A model generated the notes under the pieces. The model was not told the origin of the DNA. It did no database searches and worked only from the letters and a program-made list of their open reading frames with translations. From Hyparrhenia diplandra (taxonomy: Eukaryota; Streptophyta; Magnoliopsida; Poales; Poaceae), in the NCBI GenBank assembly GCA_015847255.1, contig JADLZK010009415.1:310001-374000 (forward strand): DNA of 64,000 nt, in the 5' to 3' direction. The position numbers and the translations under genes were made by a program. How positions within the stretch are numbered: the first letter of the stretch is position 1; every line of letters begins with the position of its first letter. Shown here piece by piece: positions 12,301-22,187 of the stretch.

Positions 12301-13871
12301 CATGACTCCTTGTTCTTATTCGTCTTCACACGAAATGGTTAGCGACAAGAATACCCGAAGGTGCATGCTAACTAGATAATGTGTTCTTGCTTTTATTAAA
12401 GAAAGAGTGTTTTTTTTATATAACAAGAAATAGAGATTAAGATAGAGGTAAAGAGAAATGAGTTTTTTTTAAGGAACAAATTTATTTCGGGGGTAAATGT
12501 CATAAGGACGGGTTATCTCCCGGAAGTGCTTTGTTTCTGATCTAAAAGCTCGTCGTTGGGAAACCTTTTTTAAAAAAAATTGAAACCAATGTTGGTGGTG
12601 TGGTTTCCCTCCAACACCAACCTTTGTGTGTTGCTCAGTAAAGCTCGTGCCAAAACACTACGAGATTTGCAAAATTTGTGATACACAAAAGCATCTACAA
12701 TGACCCTTTCAGAGTTTTTGTGAGCTAGGAGCAAAAGGGATTGTAGATTTTGCAATTGTTGGCAGAGCTACTGAGATCAACTTAGGAGATTTTTCATATG
12801 AGCATGGAATGGATGTGACATTTAAGAAATAACTTTCATGCTCATCAATGAAATCTCTCGTTTCGGGGGAGCACTTTTTTTTTCATGATAATGAGACTCC
12901 TCCACAAAACATGGATATGTCGTTTTTATTGTGGAGATTGTTTCAAATTCTCCCCGAGATCGAATGGATTTTTGATGAGACAAGTGAGTGTGGGCATAGA
13001 GGGTATAGAAATGTTTTCTAAATGAATTGATCCACCCTCTATGTGTTGTGAGTGTTTTTCTTTTTTATGTCTCATCAAGGAATTTGAGGCATATGATGAT
13101 GTTGAATTAGCAAGCTCTAACGATTTTCTAAAATCATCAACAAAAAGGTCATCCTCGAATTCGAAGGGGCATGCAAAAGGGCGGGATTCCTCATCCCACG
13201 AAGTGTGATAACATGTTCCCTTAAAAGGAGGGTCCCCAACAACCAAATTATGGGAAGGATTTGAAAGAATTTCAAATTAGGTTGTAGGTGCCTCCTCTCA
13301 TTGCTCGGGGCTTGACTCTATTGTTTCCCACGGGGAACTCGTCATGGTTATTGGTGTGAGGGGTGTTTTCAAGGATTTTCTCTAAAAATGGTTTTCCCCT
13401 CACTAATGGATTTATGCACGAACGAGCCTCCCAAAGATTGATCAAGAGAACAGCTTCTTTGCTAAGACCAAAATGGACATGATTAAGCAGGATGTGGTCA
13501 GGCAAAGAAAGGTTTGGGCTGGTATGTATAGGATTTGTGAACCTAGCCCAAGCTGCTCATAGAGTCTCCTTCTATATTTTTTTTTTTGAATTTTAAGATT
13601 TTTTTTTTTTTTGAAGGGTTGCTCCGAATCATGGCTATAAAGCGGAGAAGCTCATAGCCATTTATAAGTATGTGATGTGAATGGTGGTGGAGGCTCCAAC
13701 AAATCACCCTTTGGAGCCGAAGATTTAAAAATTGGAATTGAGTCCATGTGAAAAAGGATGGTCATGGTGGTGAGGTGCAAAAATAAAAAAAAAAATAAAA
13801 AGGACAAACGGACGACTTGGGTTCGATTCTAGAACAGCTACCGTTCCCGAAGAACGGCGCGAGAAATGCTT
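9323..13871 (-). mobile_element. Internal domain of right half (minus orientation), largely non-coding
   Basis: It is collinear with 1754-6604 when reversed, including AAGTGTGGGG-type motifs at 9327, 10801 and 12171 (reverse complement) and the segment at 12165-12400. Long poly-T, CT and TA runs occur, for example 12049-12080. The primer-site region lies next to 13872 on the minus strand and contains CGCGCCGTTCTTCGGGAACG. Confidence 0.6.
12570..13505 (-). pseudogene. Gag/protease-like remnants of right half
   Basis: Minus-strand fragments: 13272-13505 has a PDHILLNHVHFGLSKEA-like stretch, similar to the Gag C-terminal region, followed by FLEKILENTP. 12926-13246 encodes an acidic stretch. 12570-12755 has KSRS preceded by VIVDAFVYHKFC, which aligns with the VVDVFIHHKYCRSRS segment encoded at 3598-3645 on the plus strand. 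Most of the upstream Gag domain is missing compared with the left half. The frames are broken. Confidence 0.55.
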
Positions 13872-15285
13872 CTTTGGTGTTTCTTAGTGTAAGCGAGAAA
13901 AAGTCCATAGCGCACGCGGAAATACCGTTGTAGCACTTCACAGGAAGTATTCGGGGTATCGTATTTTCCACGGGGAGCAGATAGATTCTCTTCTAGCTAA
14001 TCGTCCAAGGACAACCCAAGGGCGAGATGGAATGGTAGAGATGGACTCTTATAGCTATTACGTCTAGGATAACGATACACTACTTCTACTTACTCACATA
14101 GCCACCGGCTCTCCTGATGCGCGGAAGGGTCAGGCCTCCGGACTACCGCACGGTGGGACGTGGAGGACTACTAAGGACAAGCGAGGGCTGTCACCTCTGC
14201 CGCCTACCTCACTACCGTGGGTGATTAGTAAGCGAAGGTGACTCGTAGCTTAGACACCACGTCTACGCTACTTATCACGTACTCTAGCGTTGATCGGGGT
14301 ATCCCGTCTTCATCGGGGGGCCCTCTACTAGAGCATGCGCCACAAGGGCAAACGACGAACCCGCGAGATAAGTAAATGTAAAAAGTAAAGCTAGAGCAAT
14401 AGACAATAAAAACTATAAGAACACACGAACACTCACTTAGCGAGAGAGCGGGAGCTTCACCGAAGAATGATGTTCGCCGAGGTACAAGAGCGGGGAGACA
14501 CCGACAAGTCCGGTACTTCCCGTGCTTCTCCTCACATCTCCCCACTACTCAACTCTATAGCTAATAGGAGTGGAAACTCAAATGTGTAGTGGTGCTCTTG
14601 ATCCTTGCAATGGTGTGTGTTAGAGAGGGGTTGTGCCCCTCAATTTATAGTGGAGGGAGGAGGAGAATGGGTGGTCATGCTTCACTCGTGGTGTTTTGGC
14701 GGAAAACATGGCGGTAACCCGAAATGCACCGCATGCAACCGCCGCTACTGGACCGGGACAAACCGCCCAGAGAAAGATGGGCCCGAATGGCGTCATTTTT
14801 GGGCCGGCCGCCCCCTTGCGCCGGCCGCCCTTTTTGGCTCCATTTGGGCTGAAATTTCACGTGAGTGTGTGGGCCTCGGAGTAAGCTTCGTTTTGAGTGG
14901 TGGATCGCTGAAATCGATTTCGTATGAGAAAGTTATGCCCAAAACATTGAACCCATGTCCCGCAGCCCGGTATGATTTTATGTTGGACTTGGGCCTCCAC
15001 TTTTTGTAGGCTTGGGCTTGGATATTTGTGCGGGAAGTCTTGGTGCTCCGGCCTTTTTTCAACGTGTCATGGCTGGTTCCCTCCTCTTGGCCTTTTTCGT
15101 ACTTCTGTGATGCGCTTCTTTTGCGCATTTCCCTTTATTTCGCTAAAATTCTGAAATAGATCTTCTACACATATGCATGGAATGGGGTTAGTAGTAAGGG
15201 TTTATGTGATATATTTGACATTATTTCCCTTGAAATGGACCTCGAGTTGGCGATGCAATGAAATGATGGTTAATGACCGCCAACA
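13872..15285 (-). repeat. LTR-B, minus copy (5' LTR of right half)
   Basis: On the minus strand it starts TGTTGGCGGTCATTAACC at 15285 and ends near 13872, where the terminal CCAACA has decayed to CCAAAGA. Its length of about 1414 bp equals the plus copy. Identity to 6605-8016 is high by eye. The terminal hairpin is kept as GTTGGCG with CGCCAAC. Confidence 0.85.
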
Positions 15286-15621
15286 CCGGGGGTCTTATAT
15301 TTATACCCGGGCTTGACGAGTCCTAATTAATTACGAATAAACATAATAAAAATATCTAGCTAAGATACATTGTCCTCCAAGTCTTCTCGAGTCGTGGGCG
15401 CGACGTGACATGGGCCCTCATCCTTGGATATCTCCCTTGACGCTTGCCGAACAATCTCATGCTCAGCTCCTTCTCGGACTCGGGCTCCTAGCCGAATAAC
15501 GGCGGTTTCAATGCTACAAAGATTCTTTGCTTGTCTTTTCGCTAGCGAATGACCCCTTAACCAGAACCATCGTGTACAGGCCCATCTATCATTCAGGCTC
15601 TACCAATTTTTGGTGTTAACA
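15286..15621 (-). repeat. Upstream part of LTR-D with TATA box (minus strand)
   Basis: On the minus strand the sequence from 15621 begins TGTTAACACC, a typical start for grass gypsy LTRs, and reaches a TATAAATATAA box at 15295-15305. The 489-15285 composite is inserted about 10 bp downstream of this box. LTR-D itself lies about 15 bp downstream of another TATA box (15637-15644) in the neighbouring LTR-C. The remainder of LTR-D probably lies at 1-488. Confidence 0.5.
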
Positions 15622-16010
15622 AAGAGATCTCGGGGGTATTTATAGTCCCCCGGCTTCAGTAGTTGTACAAAAACACTAAGAATCTTGAAATGATTCTCTA
15701 CAAAATACTTTCTTCCGCGAAGACGCATTTTTTCTTCCTTCGCGATTCTTCCGGGACAAGCTCTTATCTTTCGCAATGCTTCTTGTTTCTTTGGAGCTTT
15801 TTAGTGTCTTCGCAGCGAAGCCTCCGTGGCCATCATGGCTTGGATTCTTGACTTTAGTCTTTCTTATTTTGCACTTGTCCTTCTTTCGTGACGCCAAAAA
15901 GCTTCGAGAAGTTACCTTCGACGAAAAACTTTGTCTTTGTTACGCAAGTATCCACGAAATCTTCAAAGTTTGGGACGAAAGTTAAAATAGAAACCAAAGT
16001 TAGATCCCCA
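15622..16010 (-). repeat. LTR-C, left (3') copy, truncated by LTR-D
   Basis: The minus strand begins near 16010 with TTGGGGATCTAACTTTGG, matching TGTTGGGATCTAACTTTGG at 24660. It continues to a TATAAATA box at 15637-15644 and is broken off at 15622 by the TGTTAACACC start of LTR-D. No downstream U5 portion can be seen in the window. Confidence 0.55.
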
Positions 16011-16204
16011 ATGCGGCCCGTGGGCTGAAGGCCGACTTCAAAGGCATGAATCCCACGAATCATAAGTTTTTCAAAACGTTGTTTCGATCTCAAAACGTCG
16101 CCCCGGACTTTGAAGTTGGACTTTGGATTCGATTGCGACTTCGTGAATATCTTCGCTAGGTTTTTTTTTTTAACGGCTAGTTTGACCGTTTGACCGAAGG
16201 GGTC

Positions 16205-16212
16205 TATAAATA
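16205..16212 (+). promoter_or_regulatory. TATA box of the opposite-strand gene
   Basis: TATAAATA sits on the plus strand within GGGGTCTATAAATAGCG, about 260 bp upstream of the first ATG (16466). A 5' UTR with one intron lies between them. It points away from the pol genes, so the gene has its own promoter, independent of the LTR. Confidence 0.55.
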
Positions 16213-16239
16213 GCGAAGCACCCCCCGTTTTCTTCATCT

Positions 16240-19200
16240 TTTCGAGAAGAGGGGCCACCTTTTTGAAATTTTTCTTTGCAACGCGAAGCCAAAGTTTCTT
16301 TTGCGGAGTTGGAGTATCTTTCTTGGGTTATAGTTTTTCAGCGAGCCAAAATTTTCTCGCGAAGCCTTTCAGGTTCTTTGCTTTTCCTAGGTATGTCTTG
16401 TCTTCAAGTCTATTTCATTCGTAATTCTTATGATTATAAATGTTAATTCTTCTATGTCTTTTAGAATGGCACTTGTTGAGGATGTTCCGCCTGGTTCTCA
16501 AGAACGGGACGTCGATGAAGAAGTTAATTCGCAACAAGAAAATTCGTAAGATGGATTGTCGATGTTTTCGCCGAGTCCGAATTGCTCCCGGATGATAGGA
16601 TTTCTCTGAATTTTGGCCGTAGTAAGATGACCGAGGAAGACTACAAAAAGATGGTAAAAGATGGTGTGCTCGAGCGGGTCAAGATAGGCCGGCGGAGCTC
16701 GATGAAAAGGTTCGAAGCCTAAGCGATGATGAATGCGTTGTTTTCAAAAGATTTGTTCACCGCTGGTCTTCGTATGCCTCCCCAAGACTTTCTTGAGGAA
16801 GTTTTTCAAAGATATAACATCGAAATGCACCATCTAACTCCAAATGCCATAGTCAAACCGTCGGTTTTTTTATTTGGGCTGTCTTGAGGAGTCAAGAAGT
16901 GAGGCCGGATATTGATGCATTTTTTGTGCTTTGCACGAATTACATTCCCAATTTCGGTCTCGAAGAAGATTGAGGAACGTCTGAGAAATGTATTTTGGAT
17001 GTTGTAGTTTCAAGACAGCTCGAGGTCAAAAGCAAATTTCTCCTACATCAAAGAACAAATGGGCCGATGGTCGGTACAATTATTGGTTCTATCACAAAGT
17101 TCCCATGGTTGAAGAAAATCTTGGAAGAAAAGGTGTGAAGAAAAGCTATCCTTTAGCTTCACGGATGCATAGGGATAAGTTTGAGTGTAAGCCCAGTTAC
17201 ACTAAGTCAAAAAAATTGTTCCGAAGTGTCTCAAGGCTTTTGGAAGAGTTGTTTCTCAACAATCTACTCGGGATTTAGTTGAAGAGTATGTGGTCAGCGG
17301 TATTTGGCCACTTCATTTGGATGGGATTTTCTTCGCTATCATCGAAGGTGGTTAGAGAGATGAATTATATTTTTCCGGATAGAGACACCGTGATGCCTTC
17401 GAAGTTTAAAATTGAGGAAGATTTTGTTTTTTTGCCGTTGAGAAGAAAGTTGTTGAACTACTTGGGAAGTACTTACATACCGAAAAGAAAACTTATGGAT
17501 GAGATTATTGGCAAGGACTACGTTAGGTTGAATCGTATCTTTGATTTAGCCAAAATAACTTATAAGACTCGCCCGCCCCCGCTTATGCTCGCAAGAGGGA
17601 CAAAAAGGATAAGAATGAATCGACAAGGATTTAAAGAGGAAACGAAGTGATACAAATGGGAAAGCCATCTTCTTGAGTGAAGACACCTTCAAAGGTCAGC
17701 TGTTCCAAAGCCTCGAAGAAGAAGGCTAAGAAGACGGTGGCTTCTTTAATTGATAATTTAGATTTGACCGATAGTGAAATTGACGCTCGGGAGCTTGAGG
17801 CTCCGCTTTTTGAACTTCTCTTCAAGATTTGGAGGTGAGAGAAATTAACAAAGTTTTTGCTCCTAACGGACCGACCCACGATTTGCTTACTCCACTTGCG
17901 GAATATTTACAAAATTTTGGGTCTTCGCACTTGGGGATTTCGGGTGGTGCCGGGCGAGGACGCCGATGTGAATATAATGAGACTTCTCCTACCGGTATCT
18001 GCATCTCCCTCTTCGCCTAGACTTAGGCTCTCAACTCCTAATTTTCCAAATAAGCTATCTGTTACAACTTCGCTTCTTCTTCTCTAGAATTGGCTAAGTT
18101 AGCTAGAATCATTTATATGAATCGCTTAACAGTGAATCCAGAGAATTCTTCCGTGGTTCTTGAGGCTGAAGTTGTTGAGAAAAGTGGAGATGTCGTCGTT
18201 ACAGCGAAGCCACATGAGAAGACAGTTCCAGAACCTTCCAAGGTTTCTGAGGTTGATATTGAAAAGCCTTCCGAAGTACAAGATGGAACTACTGTTGGTA
18301 TGTACATTTCTATACTGTTATTGTTTCTTTGATACTTGTCTTTATTTTTCTTGATCCCCCCCCCTTTTTTCAGAGAAAACTTTGAAGGAGAGGGCTGAGG
18401 AAGTCGTTAAGGTTGTGAAGGAAAAACTTCACAAGAGAGGAACAAGGACTGCTCAGTTTTCTCTTGACGATTTTGATGATGTAGTAGATGATCAGGCTGA
18501 GGCAGATCAAATAAGAAGCCGTCTGTCGAAGTCTTTTAGTCAACGTCGAAGCTCAGCAGAAGATTCCCTGCCCCTTGAAGGAGGGTGAAAAGATTTGTAA
18601 GTGTTTTTGTCTTCGCTGTCTTTGTAAATTTCATTAGGTAAGATTTGTCTAATTTTTTTTCTTTGTTTGTTTGTTTCAGCTCAATTTTTTCCTGATGCTT
18701 CGACTTCTTCTAAAGAGAAAGTTATTGATGTTGGATCAATGAAGGATGTTATAGAAGATCACCTAACGCCGCAAGTGGCTATTGACACGCAAGATCTTTC
18801 TTCGGCCGTGTCAAAGTCACTTGAAAATACTCGAAATTTTGCTTTGATAGTGGAGTCAACTTGGATTCTTATAAATTTGTAGGTGTTGGGATAGATAAGC
18901 TTCGGTTGCTCCCAAGAAGCCGGAGAAACAATTGGCTAAATGTATTGATGATGCGTTTCGGTTTCCGACGACGAGGGTGAATTAGCGAAGATGAATCCCT
19001 TTGGAACTTGCTAATGCTGGTATTAACTTAATGTACAAGGTATATTTCTTTTGAATCAGACGTGAAGTTGGTTTTTGTACCTCTCTCTCTTTTTTCTCGA
19101 CTAATTTCCTGTTTTTTGTTTATAGGGTGCACTTGTTCAGAGGGGTCTTGAGAAATCTCTTAAAGATAGTGCAACCGCTTTTGCTATTCGTGAAAAGTTC

Positions 19201-20650
19201 TTATTGAAAGAGATTGAGTCTTTGAAGTCTCAACTTGCTAGCAAGGAGGTGGAAAGAGGGCAAATTTGTGGATGAATGGCATAAGATTGATCGTTTATAT
19301 CACAAGGCTTCGATACCATAAAGGACAAAGATGATCGACTTGAAACTGCGAAGGCAACTATTGCTACTCTTACAAAGGAGAAGGAGTATCCGGAGAAGAA
19401 AAGGACAGAGATGGATGAATTTTTCCTCGGGAAATTCAACAGGATGTGGGATCTTTGCAAAATTGCATATGAAAAGTGGGGTGCTTTGTTCCCGAAGATC
19501 CTTCTTTGGGACCTTGGGGAATATGATCCTTTCTTCACTGGCTTTGCAGGCAATATGAAGATCTTAATGTTGTTGTTCAGCAAATACGATACACAGTGTC
19601 ATGTATTCCACTAGGGCACTTTTGCATCTCATGAAGGAAGCCAAGGATCCACTATATGATGTTTTTGCCGATCCTACATTCAAATTTCCTAGCGATGCTA
19701 TCAACCGGATTTCTCCTCGTACTCATCTCCTTTGCAAGAAATTTTTTTAATGAGTATTGGTGTCAATGCGGTCGTGAGCATTGTCTTGAAAAGGTTAAAG
19801 AAAAACTAAAGAAGGTATTTTTGCTAATTTTTATTGTGTTTTTAGTTTGGTTATTATTTGATTTTGTTTTGCATCTTTGACTTGTGTTTTTACTTGACTT
19901 TGAATTCGATATTTCACGGGAAGAAGAGGCTCTTAGGAAACAAACAAATGGAGGAAGAGAGGAGGATTCATGAGGAGGAAGAAAAGAATCGTCATGATGT
20001 TAGTGAGCGAAGAGCTTGAGTATAAGGATTAGTTTCTATTTTATCTGTTTTGTGAGGAAAGAGTGAAAAAACATGGTGACAAGAAATGTTGTATAAATTT
20101 GTTAAGTTAATAGTTTATGTGATTTGTTGTTTTTATGATTTTGCGAAGCTATTATTGTTCTTGCGGTTATATCATGTTTGTGATTTTTGCGCCAAATTTT
20201 GACTTTGGAATATCCTGCTGCGAGGTTTCTCAAGCAAAAGCACGCGCAAGATATCGCCCCGTTTTACCTCATATGATCGCGAAGGGTAACTTTGTTTTCG
20301 AGGCTTCGGATTTTTTTGGCGTAAGGCGAAGCTAGCGGTAGTGCCGATGTTGATGTTTTTGTGGATAAGTGTCTTGGGAAATCCAAAACCGGGGATACTT
20401 ATAGGATGCCTAGGGTTGTTGATTTTAGCAATGTTGGACGAGGTAAAGTTCTTGTTGTTTGGGTTCTTTCTTTTTTGTTCTATCCTTGCTCTTTCTTGAT
20501 GTATTTAAGGTTTTTGTTTCAGTCTTCTTGCTCAAGTGCATCCCCAAGTTTTATCTTTGGGGATAGTTTCCCAAGATACTACGGACAAAATAATCAACGA
20601 AGTTGTCGAAGATATTTTGGCGGCGGCAACTAGTGTTGCTTCGAAGAATT
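16240..20650 (+). pseudogene. Degenerate spliced opposite-strand gene (putative 'gypsy type transposon' domain protein)
   Basis: An upstream TATA (16205), a 5' UTR intron (16391-16464) and an ATG at 16466 define the start. Further intron-like segments with GT...AG ends occur at 18298-18373, 18597-18679, 19040-19125 and 20443-20522, all 74-86 bp. The N-terminal part, read across frames at about 16550-16900, includes a DLFTAGLRMPP segment and an HLTPNA segment. These resemble the Pfam 'putative gypsy type transposon' domain found in plant retroelement-associated proteins. Later segments are Lys/Glu-rich and probably coiled coil (18090-18590, 19150-19600). Several stops and frameshifts (16548, 16722, 16885 and others) show it is no longer functional. 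Such opposite-strand genes between pol and the 3' LTR are known from Tat-lineage elements; their function is unknown. Confidence 0.6.
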
Positions 20651-20774
20651 TTGAGTTGTTTAAACTTTGTATGCGTTGTATGTAAACTTGAATAAGTGCC
20701 TTGCACGATGTTATAATTTCGGATAAATGTTTTGTATAATGAGTTATCATCTTTTGTGAATTTTGAGGATGTTG

Positions 20775-21855
20775 TTCCTTTTTTTCTCGTGAAGTTAAGG
20801 CGAAGACTTCGATTTAAAGTTAAAATTCTTTTTAGAGAGATTTTTGAAAACGTCGTCCCCTTTCTTTTTTTTTTTTTTTTTTTTTTTGCGAAGTGGGAGC
20901 GAGGACTTCGTTTTGAAGTCAAAATTCTCCTTAGAGATATTTTGAAAACGTCGTCCCCTTCTTTTTTTTTTGAAGTGGGAGCGAGGACTTCGTTTTGAAG
21001 TCAAAATTCTCCTTAGACATATTTTGAAAACGTCGTCCCCTTTTTTTTTGTGAAGTGGGAGTGAGGACTTCGTTTTGAAGTCAAAATTCTCCTTAGAGAT
21101 ATTTTGAAAACGTCGTCCCCTTCTTTTTTTGTGAAGTGGGAGCGAGGACTTCGTTTTGAAGTCAAAATTCTCCTTAGAGATATTTTGAAAACGTCGTCCC
21201 CTTCTTTTTTGCGAAGTGGGAGCGAGGACTTCGTTTTTGAAGTCAAAATTCTCCTTAGAGATATTTTGAAAACGCCGTCCCTTCTTTTTTGCGAAGTGGG
21301 AACGAGGACTTCGTTTTGAAGTCAAAATTCTCCTTAGAAATATTTTGAAAACGTCGCCCCTTCTTTTTTTGTGAAGTGGGAGCGAGGACTTCGTTTTGAA
21401 GTCAAAATTCTCCTTAGAGATATTTTGAAAACATCGCCCCTTCTTTTTTGCGAATCGCCCCTTCTTTTTTGCGAAGTGGGAGCGAGGACTTCATTTTGAA
21501 GTCAAAATTCTCCTTAGAGATATTTTGAAAACGCCGTCCCCTTCTTTTTTTCTTGAAGTGGGAGCGAGGACTTCGTTTTGAAGTCAAAATTCTCCTTAGA
21601 GATATTTTGAAAACGCCGTCCCCCCTTCTTTTTTTTGCGAAAGTGGGAGCGAGGACTTTGTTTTGAAGTCAAAATTCTCCTTAGAGATATTTTGAAAACG
21701 CCGCCCCTTTTTTTTTGCGAAGTGGGAGCGAGGACTTCGTTTTGAAGTCAAAATTCTCCTTAGAGATATTTTGAAAACGTCGTCCCCTTCTTTTTTTGCG
21801 AAGTGGGAGCGAGGACTTCGTTTTGAAGTCAAAATTCTCCTTAGAGATATTTTCG
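20775..21855. repeat. Tandem array, about 13 copies of a 78 bp unit
   Basis: The unit contains GAGGACTTCGTTTTGAAGTC, then AAAATTCTCCTTAGAGATAT, then GAAAACGTCGTCCCC, a T-run and GCGAAGTGGGAGC. Twelve clear copies lie from about 20895 to 21850, with a diverged first copy near 20790. Differences are mainly T-run length and single substitutions. Because the unit is close to 26 codons and low in stops, long artificial open frames appear on both strands. It lies between the opposite-strand gene and the integrase end, a position where Tat elements are known to carry tandem repeats. Confidence 0.9.
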
Positions 21856-22187
21856 TAGGTAATAATTTTAGTTTTGTACTTAAATTATACCTACTTGTTA
21901 ATTGATTTTGTGAAAACTTTTAGCCGATGTTAAAGCGTTTTGCTTTTTCGGCCTTCATAATAAATGGAAGAAAAAGTAAAGAATGCACAAGTTTGGGGAA
22001 ACTACTTTCTCATTTATATTTGACATGAGAATTTACAATAGAGTCTCGCCTCGTTAAAAAACCACTCACCGCGAAGGGCTTCCCCCGAGTGGAAAAAGAG
22101 TACGACTCTTGATTGAAATGATAAAATGCTTCTAAGGAATTGAATCTAACTTGCTTATTTACAAAAAAACTTGAATAAAGTAAAAAT

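Larger units (their letters stand above)
489..15285. mobile_element. Inverted composite of two related Ty3/gypsy non-autonomous elements (A and B)
   Basis: Order on the plus strand: LTR-A(+) 489-1753, internal(+) 1754-6604, LTR-B(+) 6605-8016, 21 bp junction, LTR-A(-) 8038-9322, internal(-) 9323-13871, LTR-B(-) 13872-15285. The two LTR-A copies are near-identical where I compared them, and so are the two LTR-B copies. The internal arms are collinear in inverted orientation but more diverged. For example, the stretch around 3960-4170 matches the reverse complement of about 12165-12400. Neither half has matching LTRs at its two ends, so 5' and 3' LTRs have been exchanged between the halves. Outer flanks differ at one base of five. 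The internal domains carry gag/protease remnants and no recognisable pol, so the elements would need helper proteins. Confidence 0.8.

Noticed and set aside
20795..21325. 176-residue minus-strand frame
   Set aside because: It is produced by the 78 bp tandem repeat and has a periodic Lys/Arg/Ser sequence; not a gene.
20775..21855. Regular array considered as CRISPR
   Set aside because: Copies are contiguous with no unique spacers, and the context is a plant retrotransposon.
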